Below, piece by piece: positions 18,551 through 27,644 of a DNA stretch of 64,000 bases. Numbering within the stretch: the first letter of the stretch is position 1; every line of letters starts with the position of its first letter. Position numbers and translations under genes: made by a program. Below the pieces are notes generated by a model. That model had not been told where the DNA came from. It saw only the letters and a program-made list of their open reading frames with translations, and did not search any database. The stretch lies in assembly GCA_035529075.1 (NCBI GenBank), contig DATKXK010000010.1, positions 353,401 to 417,400 on the forward strand. The letters are read 5' to 3'. The stretch is from Acidobacteriota bacterium. Lineage in GTDB: Bacteria; Zixibacteria; MSB-5A5; GN15; FEB-12.

Positions 18551-19041
18551 GGCCTGTCGCCTTTGAATCCCGTCCCTAATGCTTGTATTCCATCCCTGAG
18601 GGCAAATGAATTGAAACAGAAGGCACGGTTCTAACGTCGTTATGATCTGAAACCGGAAATACGCGAGGAATGCCTGTCCTGAATAGAGCAGCCGTAAACA
18701 GACGCATGCTGTTTGCTGTCCTGGTTCTTTCGAGTGCCGGGTGGAATCAGGCATACCCGTTTTCGACATTCGTTCTTGGGGCGGAGAGAATCTGGTTTTC
18801 CGGGGGGAATCCCGATTTTTTGCACCGGCCGGGGTCTGGTGGTCGTAAACAAGCGGTGGGTCGCCAAGACCGCCATGCTGGCGCCTCCCGAGATGCCGGT
18901 CAGTTGGGTTTCAAGGCTTGCTTCCGGCCCCACGGATGTACACTCTGTGTGCTGTGCAACAACCAACATCAAAGACCAGACGGCGTGTTATACGGGGCCG
19001 ACGTCCGGGTCCCGAGAACGCTCGTCTGAGGGAAGGAGCTT
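18551..19041. other. intergenic region after the receiver fragment
   Basis: I find no convincing gene in this 490-bp stretch. A TTGCTT element near 18914 followed by TACACT fifteen nt later may be the promoter of the SnoaL-like gene at 19042, but the spacing is short. Confidence 0.3.
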
Positions 19042-19548
19042 ATGAGAGCCCTGAAGCTTTTGGTTCCAGTCATTGTGATAACGACGTTAGGAGAAGGATG
19101 CCGGACTATGAATCAAAAACCCAGCGTTGAAGATGAGAAGGCACAAATAGGCGAGGTCATCAGCAACAGTATCGGCTGGGCGGCGAACAAGGACAAAGAA
19201 CTGTCCTTCAGCTGTTTTGCCGAAGACGAGGAATTGTTCTACTTCAGTCCCAGAGACGATGGCACCATTCACGGCCGCAAAGCATTCGTCGCTTTGACGG
19301 AAGGCTTCTTCATGTTGGATGATTTCAAAGCCGTCCGTTTTGAAATCCGGGACCTTCAGGTGAACCTTTCCCGATCCGGCGACGTGGCCTGGTACCACGC
19401 CCGCCTGGACGACTTCAATGAATGGAAAGGCCAGCCGGCCAACTGGGAGGACGTCCGCTGGACGGGCGTACTGGAGAAGCGCGACGGCCGCTGGGTGATT
19501 GTGCAGATGCACTTCTCTTCCCCCACTGATCGGCCCGAGAAGGGGTAG
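19042..19548 (+). CDS. SnoaL/NTF2-like protein with N-terminal hydrophobic leader (paralogue 1)
   Basis: The 168-residue product begins with a short hydrophobic leader (LKLLVPVIVITTL) ending at a cysteine (LGEGC), possibly an export or lipoprotein signal although the lipobox is not canonical. The mature part is an NTF2-like cone of the DUF4440/SnoaL_3 type, ending EKRDGRWVIVQMHFS. Such domains bind small ligands or act as isomerases and hydrolases. A paralogue sharing WKGQPANWE.VRWTGV.EKRDGRW lies at 20233-20754, with a cupin gene between them. Start at ATG 19042 after GGAAGGAG. Confidence 0.7.
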   Translation: MRALKLLVPVIVITTLGEGCRTMNQKPSVEDEKAQIGEVISNSIGWAANKDKELSFSCFAEDEELFYFSPRDDGTIHGRKAFVALTEGFFMLDDFKAVRFEIRDLQVNLSRSGDVAWYHARLDDFNEWKGQPANWEDVRWTGVLEKRDGRWVIVQMHFSSPTDRPEKG

Positions 19549-19663
19549 GAGAAAGCCGAAACGTAGACGTTTCGGTAGTCGGCGGGTTGGTGCCGACAGG
19601 CACTGATTCGCCGACAACAGATAAGCAGGAAAACGCTGGACCGCTGACAAAGAGAGATAGCTC

Positions 19664-20071
19664 GTGGGTGAAACACCGAAATGGAAACACGCCGCAGCGG
19701 GGGGCGAGCGGGATCTGAAGAAGCTGTTCCCGCAGTTACAGGAATACTGTTCGCCGAGGGTTATCGGCGAGGTGAACGATGTCTTTGTCAAGATCACGAA
19801 AGTGATCGGTGATGACGTGCCGTGGCACACGCACAACGGCGAGGACGAGATGTTCTACATGGTGAAGGGTTCCATGCAAATGCAGCTCCGGGACAAACCA
19901 GCCTTCACTCTGGCCGAGGGGGAGTATTTTATCGTCCCGCGCGGAACTGAACATCGTGTCAGCGCCGAACGTGAATGTTGGATGCTGCTGATCGAGCCTA
20001 AGGCCACGAAGCACACCGGTGACGTGGCATCGAAGATCACGAAGACAATCGAAGAGCAGATGGGGTCCTGA
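19664..20071 (+). CDS. cupin-domain protein
   Basis: The 135-residue protein starts at GTG 19664. It has the two conserved cupin motifs: PWHTHNGEDEMFYMVKG (metal-binding His, His, Glu) and YFIVPRGTEHRVSA (second His). The metal site is therefore intact. It belongs to the single-domain, small-cupin group often annotated as mannose-6-phosphate isomerase-like, whose substrates are mostly unknown. It lies between two SnoaL-like paralogues in the same direction, so the three genes may act together. Confidence 0.85.
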   Translation: MGETPKWKHAAAGGERDLKKLFPQLQEYCSPRVIGEVNDVFVKITKVIGDDVPWHTHNGEDEMFYMVKGSMQMQLRDKPAFTLAEGEYFIVPRGTEHRVSAERECWMLLIEPKATKHTGDVASKITKTIEEQMGS

Positions 20072-20232
20072 ACCCTGCTGAACGGCAGTGCGGAGACTTC
20101 ACGTGCAGTTTTGGCCCTGTAGCCATTGGCCGGCTTATGTGCGGCTTTGTCCACGGTCAGTTGCACTTGGTCGACTGGTTGTGCGTCTATTCAAGAGATA
20201 TTAGCGCACTTGCCAAAGGAGGATTTTAGACC

Positions 20233-20754
20233 ATGCACGCAGCTTGTGACCCGACCGGCCGGTTTCTGGTGATCGCACTCATCTGTATAGTATGCCCTGG
20301 CCTGTTCATAGCCGTCGTTATGGCCGAGGCCGAACGGGAGGCAGGTTCAATGAACAATGAATGGGCGGCGGTTGAGCAGACTATCCACAACTGCTTTGGC
20401 TGGGCCGTGGAAAAGGATTTCGACCTGTTCTATCGGACAATTGCCGATGACTCCGATTTTATCAGTGTCACGCCATACAGCAAAGTGAAGTTCGGCGTCG
20501 ACGACGTAAAGGCGGGGGCGGGATTTTGGGCCAGTCCGGATTTCAAGGCGATCAGTCACGAAGTACATGATCTGAGAATCACATTCTCGCGGGAAGGCGA
20601 TGTCGCCTGGTTCTACTGCGTACTTGACGACCTCAACGAGTGGAAGGGTCAGCCCGCCAACTGGGAAAAGGTGCGCTGGACCGGCGTTGTCGAAAAGCGC
20701 GATGGCCGCTGGCGGATTGTGCAGCAGCATTTCTCGTGGCCGAAGGAAGATTAG
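20233..20754 (+). CDS. exported SnoaL/NTF2-like protein (paralogue 2)
   Basis: The 173-residue product has an N-terminal hydrophobic segment (FLVIALICIVCPGLFIAVVM) that looks like a signal peptide or anchor, then an NTF2-like domain. Its C-terminal half nearly repeats the gene at 19042 (DLNEWKGQPANWEKVRWTG). It starts at ATG 20233 behind AAAGGAGG. A rho-independent terminator and the first tRNA-Leu fragment follow directly after its stop codon, so this is the last gene before the tRNA-Leu fragment array. Confidence 0.7.
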   Translation: MHAACDPTGRFLVIALICIVCPGLFIAVVMAEAEREAGSMNNEWAAVEQTIHNCFGWAVEKDFDLFYRTIADDSDFISVTPYSKVKFGVDDVKAGAGFWASPDFKAISHEVHDLRITFSREGDVAWFYCVLDDLNEWKGQPANWEKVRWTGVVEKRDGRWRIVQQHFSWPKED

Positions 20755-20773
20755 ACTCCCGTGGCCCCGGTGG

Positions 20774-20797
20774 CCCATCCGCTTGCGGTGGGTTTCT
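20774..20797 (+). terminator. terminator, identical to the one after tRNA-Leu (copy at fragment A)
   Basis: The stem CCCAtCCGC / GCGGTGGG (one bulged T) is followed by TTTCT. The surrounding 30 bp, from GTGGCCCA to TTTCTGA, is identical at 24274-24297 and after the intact tRNA-Leu at 36687-36710. Confidence 0.7.
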
Positions 20798-20822
20798 GAT
20801 TGCTTTTGCGAGACCCCCGGGC

Positions 20823-20930
20823 AAAAAACTCCCTTGCGGTGCATTTTTGATCTTCGTAACCTATTGCCGGCCGGAACGGTGGCATGGGCAGACACCCGGG
20901 GCTTGGGAAAAAATTCCGGCGATTCGGCTT
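20823..20930 (+). repeat. tRNA-Leu promoter and 5' part, fragment A
   Basis: TTGCGG (20834-20839), 17 bp and TAACCT (20857-20862) match the tRNA-Leu promoter. The tRNA 5' part follows with an 11-nt shortening shared only with fragment B, running into GACACC and an anticodon-arm remnant CGGGGCTTGGG. From 20902 it continues into CTTGGGAA...TTCCGGCGA, a non-tRNA sequence shared with fragments B, C and F. The 3' half of the tRNA is absent. Confidence 0.85.
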
Positions 20931-21082
20931 CTGACTGAACCACAACACAATACGAAATGGGGAAGGGCGTTGACGCCCGAAGCTTCAAGTACTACTTCGC
21001 ATTGATTTGGACCATTTTGGACACGAATTAGCCACATTTTGGCCACATGAGCATCACGAGAGTTATAGGCAGTGCCGGGGCA

Positions 21083-21856
21083 CTACGGCCGTATCGCCAT
21101 CCATGTCACATAGACTGATGTCAAATCATCAATAGATGTTCCATCACTGTACTTCGACACTGTAATATCAAACCCAGTCCAGTTACCGGCGGAGCCTTTT
21201 ACGTCCGCAACCGCCTTGATCGCTGCACCCTCAACGAGCCCATTGGCAGCTCCTCTTAAGACAACAGTGAGGAACATGTGCGGCTTTTCGGTGCTCGTGA
21301 ACGGACTTCCGAAATCTATTGTCGTTAGTCCATAATGCTCAATCATATCAGCATTCACCACACCATCGAATGCACCCGACTCACCGATACTCGAGACAAC
21401 CACCCCCGCCGAGTCGGCATATTTGGCATAATCAGCCTGCCACGCCTTGTAGGCGTACGGTGCTGAACACAAACGGGTCCGCGGTGCCAACTCCGGGTCC
21501 TCACCGACCTGAATGCCCAGCCATAGGTCAGGGTCGTTGGTGAATGTCCAGGGGGGCAGGCCTTCCTTTGATCCAAGCTGCCAGTTGAAAAGACCGTTGA
21601 CAACCAGGACCGTGCACGATGGGCTGATCCACTCCCGATCGGTCGGGGCGGTGCTGAGCGAATCATTCCAGATCCTGAAGGTGAGCACGTAATCGCCGTC
21701 GGTGACCGGGTTGTGGTCGGTGTCGGTAAGCCTCCCCTGGTAGTTGATCAGGTGGGGGACACCGTCCAGAACCTGGGTCACACCGTTGGACGCCGGCATG
21801 AAAGCGGCACAGAGCAGAAGTGCCCCTGCCGCGCGGTAGATGTTCCTGCGTCGCAT
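21083..21856 (-). CDS. secreted tail-fibre-like protein
   Basis: The 257-residue product has a signal peptide (AAGALLLCAAFMPASNG) and the motif HLINYQGRLTDTDHNPV followed by DGDYVLTFRIWND, a secreted beta domain seen in many proteins of FCB and related bacteria and resembling phage tail-fibre or collagen-like stalk openings. The middle (APYAYKAWQADYAKYADSAG) resembles the region before the receptor-binding part of such proteins. The C-terminal 80 residues form a beta-rich domain I cannot assign. It is the first gene of module A-B and is transcribed against the tRNA promoter remnant, with its own minus-strand promoter at 21928-21955. Confidence 0.65.
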   Translation of the reverse strand: MRRRNIYRAAGALLLCAAFMPASNGVTQVLDGVPHLINYQGRLTDTDHNPVTDGDYVLTFRIWNDSLSTAPTDREWISPSCTVLVVNGLFNWQLGSKEGLPPWTFTNDPDLWLGIQVGEDPELAPRTRLCSAPYAYKAWQADYAKYADSAGVVVSSIGESGAFDGVVNADMIEHYGLTTIDFGSPFTSTEKPHMFLTVVLRGAANGLVEGAAIKAVADVKGSAGNWTGFDITVSKYSDGTSIDDLTSVYVTWMAIRP

Positions 21857-22509
21857 GTTTCTATCTCCCGTTTCGATTCGTTTTTTTCGCCTGTTGATGA
21901 TAGGTCAGAGATGTACGATCAACTTATAAGATAGGCATTGCAGCCTATGTTGCAAGAGGCAGATTGGGCGGAATGCTTATGGCCGCTCGTGAGGCTTCCG
22001 GCTCAAGGCTCGAAGTCACTGATAATCATGCAGTTGGCGCAGGGACCTTTTACTCGGGAGTCTCAGCTTTGTGAGTTTTGCCAGGAAAGAATTTGGACTC
22101 TCGGGCAACATTTTGACGAAACCTGAGAACCTCGGGACCCGTAAGGCATATTACTAGTCTGACAACAAGATGTAACATCCTGGAAATGCCATGACAGACA
22201 ACTGGATTCCGAAGCGCAAAACTATAGTAGGTCCTGTCTACAGAGCGATTCTTCAAGTTACTGAGTCGGACATCTGCTCTGGAATTCTGTCGTCAGGAGC
22301 GCTTCTTCCGCCTCAGGGTGAAGCGGCCGACAGGCCGGGAGGGGCTCAGAACCCTGCCGGCGGAGACAGCATGAGTCGCCGGACGACAGGACCCTGGCTG
22401 ATGGACACATTGGTCGGTTAAACGTGAATTTCATCTATAAGAATTGTCTGAAAACATGCCCAGTCAATTACAGGAACTGATATGGGCGATGAATCGTAGG
22501 AGGGTCAAG
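21857..22509. other. divergent intergenic region
   Basis: No gene recognised. It carries the minus-strand promoter for the tail-fibre-like gene, with a small palindrome ATAGGC...GCCTAT (21931-21948) inside the spacer that could be an operator, and the ribosome-binding site for the WD40 gene (AGGAGGG at 22498-22504). Confidence 0.4.
21928..21955 (-). promoter_or_regulatory. promoter of the tail-fibre-like gene
   Basis: Reading the minus strand, TTGCAA (21955-21950), 16 bp and TATCTT (21933-21928) form a plausible sigma70 promoter about 70 bp before the start codon. The inverted repeat ATAGGC/GCCTAT overlaps the spacer. Confidence 0.45.
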
Positions 22510-24129
22510 GTGGTTGCACGCATTCTCACGAGCTTACTCGCAGGCAAGTCCGGTCATTTCAGGCCCCATTTCATGCTCAGCCTTGCGATACCGGCGTTTG
22601 TCGGAGGTATTCTGTTTGCAGGTTCAGAAGCGGTCGGTGCCGGAGCGGAAGCAGCCAATTTTCCGTGCGTCATCACAACCGAAAATGCCTCAGAGGTCCA
22701 GTTAGTAGAGACGCTGAGCGAGCATACCGACAGAGTCTGGACCGTGGCTTTCAGCCCGGATGGCAGTCTGTTGGCCTCGTGCGGAGAGGATGGATCGGTG
22801 ATCGTTCGACCGGTCGACACCCTTAGTTCTACGACTGTGTTGACGGCTAGTTATTGGGTGATAGGTTTGGCCTTTAGTCCTGATGGTCAGGTGCTTGCCT
22901 CGGGAGAATACGTCGGCCCGATACGCCTATGGGATGTTGCAACAAGTACCCAGATAGACATGTTGATGGGTCATACCCAGGGATGTTGGAGTCTGGATTT
23001 CCAGGAGAGTTCCGGGACGTTGGTCTCCGGGAGCTTAGACGGCACCGTTAAACTGTGGAACCCGTCCACCGGTGCACTTATCAACACGCTTGAGGGCCAC
23101 TCGGGAGCGGTGTTGTCGGTCGACTTCAGTCCCACCGAGGACCTGATCGCGTCATCCGGAACCGATTATGATATCTGGCTTTGGAATAGCCTGAACGGCG
23201 ACTCGGTACGTGTTCTTGAAGGCCACACGGAGAACATAGGGTTCGTCAAATTCAGCCCGTCCGGTACTCATCTGGCTTCCTCGGCGGATGACGGGACCGT
23301 CCGCCTCTGGGACGTGGCGACTGGTGATCAGGTGTGGAGTCAAAATGCCGGGCAAAGTTGGGTGAACTGTGTCAACTTCAACCCCGACGGCACCCTCCTG
23401 CTTACGTGCGGCCATAACGGCTCGGTAGTCCTGAGAGAAGCCGCCACCGGCAATGAGCTGCGCCGGTTGACGGATCACACCGAGCAGGTCTTACGCGGTG
23501 CATTTCATCCGGGAGGCGCGATGTTCGCCACCGCCAGCTGGGACCAAACTGTCCGCATCTGGGCGATCCCGACATCCATCGGCTCGACAAGCCACACTCC
23601 CGTCGAACCCTTACCGACCGACTCGGTCGTGGTGCTTTCGCAGGTGTCCGAATGCGGGGGCATCACCAGTGTCACACTCCATTACGACATCGGAGCCGGG
23701 TTTCAAGCTGTTCCCATGTTCGATGACGGCGCTCATGGCGACGGATCGGCCGGTGATCTCACCTTCGGAGCAAAGATACCTCCCGTACCGCTGGGGTCTT
23801 CAGTAAAGTACTATGTTTCGGTCATGGATAACGATGGTGCCACAGTCGTCGATCCTGTCGGAGCTCCTGATGTCTGCCACGAGTACACCGTTCCGTGCTG
23901 TGTAGGTGTTACCGGCAATGTGGATGCTGATCTGGGGAACACCATAGACATTGGCGATCTTACCGCGCTGATCGGATACTTGTTCATTCCACCGAACGAT
24001 GTGCCCGCCTGTATGGAAGCCGCGAACGTGAATGGCGACGAGGGTGGCGTGATCGACGTGGGCGATCTGACGGCTCTGATCAGGTACCTGTTTATCCCGC
24101 CTAATCCATCACCGGTAGACTGCGGCTAA
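22510..24129 (+). CDS. secreted WD40 propeller protein with dockerin-like end
   Basis: Seven WD repeats (for example HTENIGFVKFSPSGTHLASS ending VRLWDVAT) make a complete beta propeller. It is followed by the beta domain AVPMFDDGAHGDGSAGDLTF shared with the protein at 7326-8393, and then two dockerin-like calcium loops (GDLTALIGYLFIPPN and GDLTALIRYLFIPPN). The paired dockerin end is a hallmark of secreted Zixibacteria-type proteins and probably anchors or assembles the protein outside the cell. I chose GTG 22510, with AGGAGGG five nt upstream, giving a basic N-terminus and a signal peptide (LSLAIPAFVGGILFAG); the frame opens earlier (TTG 22444, ATG 22456). It is the last gene of module A-B. 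Confidence 0.8.
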   Translation: MVARILTSLLAGKSGHFRPHFMLSLAIPAFVGGILFAGSEAVGAGAEAANFPCVITTENASEVQLVETLSEHTDRVWTVAFSPDGSLLASCGEDGSVIVRPVDTLSSTTVLTASYWVIGLAFSPDGQVLASGEYVGPIRLWDVATSTQIDMLMGHTQGCWSLDFQESSGTLVSGSLDGTVKLWNPSTGALINTLEGHSGAVLSVDFSPTEDLIASSGTDYDIWLWNSLNGDSVRVLEGHTENIGFVKFSPSGTHLASSADDGTVRLWDVATGDQVWSQNAGQSWVNCVNFNPDGTLLLTCGHNGSVVLREAATGNELRRLTDHTEQVLRGAFHPGGAMFATASWDQTVRIWAIPTSIGSTSHTPVEPLPTDSVVVLSQVSECGGITSVTLHYDIGAGFQAVPMFDDGAHGDGSAGDLTFGAKIPPVPLGSSVKYYVSVMDNDGATVVDPVGAPDVCHEYTVPCCVGVTGNVDADLGNTIDIGDLTALIGYLFIPPNDVPACMEAANVNGDEGGVIDVGDLTALIRYLFIPPNPSPVDCG

Positions 24130-24273
24130 GTATCGGTTGCCGGTGTTCAGTCAAACCCGGACCCTGCGGCGCGGCGGAGCCATCCGGAGCGTGCAAACAC
24201 AACCGTCGTGTGTCCCATCATTCATGGTGGGTATCTTTTTCTGAAGCGATTGTAGTCACTGACCGCCCGGTGG

Positions 24274-24297
24274 CCCATCCGCTTGCGGTGGGTTTCT
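24274..24297 (+). terminator. terminator, identical copy at fragment B
   Basis: Same stem (CCCAtCCGC / GCGGTGGG) and TTTCT tail as at 20774-20797 and 36687-36710. It lies 145 bp after the WD40 gene and directly before tRNA-Leu fragment B. Confidence 0.7.
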
Positions 24298-24322
24298 GAT
24301 TCCTTTCGCGAGACCCCCGGGC

Positions 24323-24430
24323 AAAAAACTCCCTTGCGTTCCACTTTTGGTCTTTGTACCTTATTGCCAGCCGGAACGGTGGCATGGGCAGACACCCGGG
24401 GCTTGGGAAAAGATTCCGGCGATTCAGCAC
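24323..24430 (+). repeat. tRNA-Leu promoter and 5' part, fragment B
   Basis: TTGCGT (24334-24339), 17 bp and TACCTT (24357-24362), then the shortened tRNA 5' part as in fragment A, ending CGGGGCTTGGG. The non-tRNA sequence CTTGGGAA..GATTCCGGCGA follows at 24402-24422. Fragments A and B are alike over about 150 bp including the terminator, so they are sister copies. The promoter reads toward the SPARTA operon. Confidence 0.88.
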
Positions 24431-24592
24431 GTGACAGACATCCAACGCATCCCACCGCAGGGCAGGGGGATAGGGCGGATTGGTTTGAGTGTTACGTTGG
24501 ATGGTTTTGTATTGATTTGGGCGGAAAGTAGTTACTGCTTGGTCACAACCTAGTGCCTATGTTCCACCCATCTGTAGGACACGCGAAACAAT

Positions 24593-25996
24593 ATGAGAAA
24601 TTTCGTTTTTCTTAGTCACGCGAATCCCGAAGATAACGATTTTGTATGGTGGCTAGCCCTGCAACTTGCGAGGCGCGGGTATAACGTTTGGTGTGACCTG
24701 ACAAGGCTTCTAGGGGGAGAGGACATATGGAAGGATGTGGAAACAGCGATTAGGGATGGTTGCTCAAAGTTCCTATACGTACTCACAAAGACGTCGAACG
24801 CAAAGACGGGACCGCTGCAGGAGCTTCAAGTAGCTCAGAGTGTTGCTCGTGATCATGGCCTACAGGATTTCATAGTTTCTCTGCATCTTGACGATTTGCC
24901 ATACCGGGATATCAATATCCAACTAGGTCGAATCGAGGCTATTCCATTTGAGGAGAGTTGGGCCAGCGGGCTGGGCAGACTGCTGAAGAAACTTGCGGCC
25001 CACGGCGTGCCAACCGACCGCCGGCTAACACCAGACTGGGTAACGTCCATGTGGGCGGTAACAGGCAGCAGGCAGCGAATCATTCGACAGCGGCAGGAAC
25101 ACCTCACAAATTGGTTTCGAATAACGAAGCTGCCTAAGGAGCTACACGTACACAGTTTGCGCGACTCAGTTGGCCGGCCGGATCACCTAGTCCTGGAGAC
25201 ACAGTTCCCGGTAATCGTACATAGAAACAGCCTGGTTTCGTTCGCATCCGAGGAGGATTTGCCAGATAGTGCGAGAAAGGCGGTATCTTGTACCCGTCGC
25301 CTAACCATATCATCGACTGACCTGATTCCGGTGGCAAGAGCGGGTGGATCAGGTAGGCGCGACAATATACACCGTTTCGTGTCCCGACTGCTAAGGTCAG
25401 CGTGGGAAATCATGCTTAATGAGCGCGGGGTGCCAACATACTCACTGTCAAATCGCACAAAGTGTTTCTATTTTACAGAAGATATTCTTAGAGGAAAACG
25501 AATTGACTTTCAAGGTGTGGATGGAGCAAGAGCTCACCGTCAGCTCATTGGGTTCAAGACTGTGGGCAAAAAGAGTGTGGGCGGTCGCGCAAAGAGAATG
25601 TGGCATTTTGCGCTTAGCTCTAGGCCGTTACTTCATCCAGAACTAGCATATGTTATAAGACCGCACGTGTTGTTCTCTGATGATGGGGTAACCATTTGGG
25701 AGAGTAAGGAGCGGCTGCATGCCGCCCGACGAAGTCAGTGCAAAGATTGGTGGAATGATGACTGGAGAGATCGTATCCTTGCCGGTGTGATGTGGCTGAG
25801 TGACGGGGCGGATATGATTCAGTTACCAATCAGCAATGATGCAACACTTCATGTAGAACGCTCGCCTGTTATCGTGTCAAGTCCTGTGACCTATGCAGGA
25901 CCTGTGTCTGTTGAACTGGAAACGTTTGACGAACACGAGGACGAATCTGACGTTGGTACTGAAAACTGGGAATATGATGAGAGCGATACATCCTAG
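24593..25996 (+). CDS. TIR-APAZ protein of a SPARTA immune system
   Basis: The 467-residue protein joins a TIR domain (residues 1-135: NFVFLSHANPEDNDFVWW, then GEDIWKDVETAI) to an APAZ domain. W46 and E50 have the W-x3-E spacing of bacterial TIR NADases, making E50 the likely catalytic residue. The APAZ part shows its hallmarks RMWHFALSSRPLLHPELAY, VLFSDDGVTIWESKERLH and WWNDDWRDRILAGVMWL. In SPARTA systems TIR-APAZ pairs with a short Argonaute and, on RNA-guided recognition of invader DNA, oligomerises and destroys NAD+, killing or stalling the cell. The last 28 residues are strongly acidic (13 Asp/Glu), like the autoinhibitory tail described for SPARTA. The stop lies 3 nt before the Argonaute start. 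The DNA is visibly more AT-rich than the flanking chromosome. Confidence 0.93.
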   Translation: MRNFVFLSHANPEDNDFVWWLALQLARRGYNVWCDLTRLLGGEDIWKDVETAIRDGCSKFLYVLTKTSNAKTGPLQELQVAQSVARDHGLQDFIVSLHLDDLPYRDINIQLGRIEAIPFEESWASGLGRLLKKLAAHGVPTDRRLTPDWVTSMWAVTGSRQRIIRQRQEHLTNWFRITKLPKELHVHSLRDSVGRPDHLVLETQFPVIVHRNSLVSFASEEDLPDSARKAVSCTRRLTISSTDLIPVARAGGSGRRDNIHRFVSRLLRSAWEIMLNERGVPTYSLSNRTKCFYFTEDILRGKRIDFQGVDGARAHRQLIGFKTVGKKSVGGRAKRMWHFALSSRPLLHPELAYVIRPHVLFSDDGVTIWESKERLHAARRSQCKDWWNDDWRDRILAGVMWLSDGADMIQLPISNDATLHVERSPVIVSSPVTYAGPVSVELETFDEHEDESDVGTENWEYDESDTS

Positions 25997-25999
25997 ACG

Positions 26000-27508
26000 A
26001 TGAGACTTCTCTACATACAGGAGCCGCTAATTCAATTTGGGTATGAGCAGAAGCTCGAAGATCCGCGAGACGGGCTCACTCTGTTCGGCCCACTAGACCA
26101 GGGCAGACCGTATGGCATTAGAATAGGTGTTGTTGGGACCGCCGACGGCGTACGGCGGTTCAAAGTGTGGGCTAGGCGGATGCAGTCTCCAATCTCCAGC
26201 ATGCCTTCTACTGTTGCCCACCCTCTTTTCCCAGGATTCGAAGCTGCATTTCTGATACCGTGGGCCTCTGAACCAGCACTTGAACTCGAGGTTTGCACGG
26301 AGACATTGAACAGACAACTGCGTCTCGATGATAAGTATCAAAGAGTCTTCGAGACGGTAGATCTTTTCGTAAAGCCAATTGCGACCGCTTTGCGTGAAGA
26401 AGAAACTACAGTGGATGTGTGGTGTGTGATGATTCCAGACGAAGTCAAGACGTACTGCAGGCCGAAATCGTTTGTGCAGGTCGATAGGAGAATCGTAGCT
26501 AGGTCTAAACTACCTTTCAAGTACGCTAAGAAGCTCAGAAATGAACCGTCATTGTTTAAGGAGGATAACATAAAGGCAAGACCTTACCACTACGAGGTCA
26601 ATTTCCACAATCAGTTAAAGGCTAAGTTGCTGGAGTATAATGCTCCTACTCAGATAATCCGTGAGAGCACAATCATCCCCGAGGAGTTCACAGATAGCCA
26701 AGGTAGACCAAAGCGAGATCTGTCACCAATGCTCTCTGATATAGCGTGGCACTTGTCAACCGCGTTTTTCTACAAAGCCGGCGGTCGCCCATGGAAGATT
26801 GGTGAAGTGCGCGAGAATGTCTGCTACATTGGACTTGTATTTAAGCAGGACGTGCGGTATTCTGATCCACGTTCAGCATGTTGCGCAGCGCAGCTGTTTC
26901 TTGATTCCGGTGATGGCATCGTCTTTAAGGGAGATGTTGGTCCGTGGTACAACAAAAAGTGGGGGGAGTTCCATCTTAACCGTGCCGCGGCCCGCGATCT
27001 GGTCCGAATTGCTATCGAGACGTACAGTGAAAAGAGAGGCTCCGAACCAAAGGAGTTGTTCTTGCATGGAAAGGTGAGATTCAATGATGAGGAATGGTCT
27101 GGATTCAGAGATGGCGTCGGGTCCAGTACCAACCTCGTCGGAGTTCGTATTCGCGATTCAGATGACATAAAGCTTTATAGTAAACTTGACCACCCGGTCT
27201 TGCGGGGACACGCATTGGTCGTGGACGAGCATACGGCCTATCTCTGGACCAAGGGGTTTGTACCTCGACTTCAAACCTACCCGGGGAGGGAAGTGCCACG
27301 GCCGCTTCTCGTGGAGGTGTGTCGTGGAACTGCCTTAATAGAGACAGTTCTCAAAGATATTCTGATACTAACAAAGCTTAACTACAACGCGTGTCGTTTC
27401 GCTGATGGGTATCCTGTAACGCTGAAATTCGCCGACGCAGTTGGTGAGATTCTGACTGCCGGACCTCTGGAAAGGGTTCCGCCCTTGCCGTTTAGGCACT
27501 ATATCTGA
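26000..27508 (+). CDS. short prokaryotic Argonaute (MID-PIWI) of SPARTA
   Basis: The 502-residue protein has the length and layout of short pAgos: an N-terminal MID-like part (VDVWCVMIPDEVK, then YHYEVNFHNQLKAKLLEY) and a PIWI domain ending LTKLNYNACRFADGYPVTL and PFRHYI at the extreme C-terminus. PAZ and N domains are absent, as expected. The DEDX catalytic tetrad of slicing Argonautes is not apparent, so it should bind guide RNA and target DNA without cutting and switch on its TIR-APAZ partner. Start ATG 26000 follows the TIR-APAZ stop by three nt, so the two are co-translated. tRNA-Leu fragment C lies about 135 bp downstream, ending module B-C. Confidence 0.92.
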   Translation: MRLLYIQEPLIQFGYEQKLEDPRDGLTLFGPLDQGRPYGIRIGVVGTADGVRRFKVWARRMQSPISSMPSTVAHPLFPGFEAAFLIPWASEPALELEVCTETLNRQLRLDDKYQRVFETVDLFVKPIATALREEETTVDVWCVMIPDEVKTYCRPKSFVQVDRRIVARSKLPFKYAKKLRNEPSLFKEDNIKARPYHYEVNFHNQLKAKLLEYNAPTQIIRESTIIPEEFTDSQGRPKRDLSPMLSDIAWHLSTAFFYKAGGRPWKIGEVRENVCYIGLVFKQDVRYSDPRSACCAAQLFLDSGDGIVFKGDVGPWYNKKWGEFHLNRAAARDLVRIAIETYSEKRGSEPKELFLHGKVRFNDEEWSGFRDGVGSSTNLVGVRIRDSDDIKLYSKLDHPVLRGHALVVDEHTAYLWTKGFVPRLQTYPGREVPRPLLVEVCRGTALIETVLKDILILTKLNYNACRFADGYPVTLKFADAVGEILTAGPLERVPPLPFRHYI

Positions 27509-27644
27509 ACCGGACAGGTGCCCGGCTACGAGGTTTGAGGCCAAAAAGTGGCTTTTTGCTGCTGGCTTTCGGATACCGGTCTGATGAGGCTATCTAGTCT
27601 ACCCATTTGCAGCTACATAGGATTTGGTCGGCGCCACGGGAGCC

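Noticed and set aside
18670-19029. 119-codon open frame before the SnoaL gene
   Set aside because: No ribosome-binding site, no recognisable domain and an irregular composition; looks like chance in GC-rich DNA.
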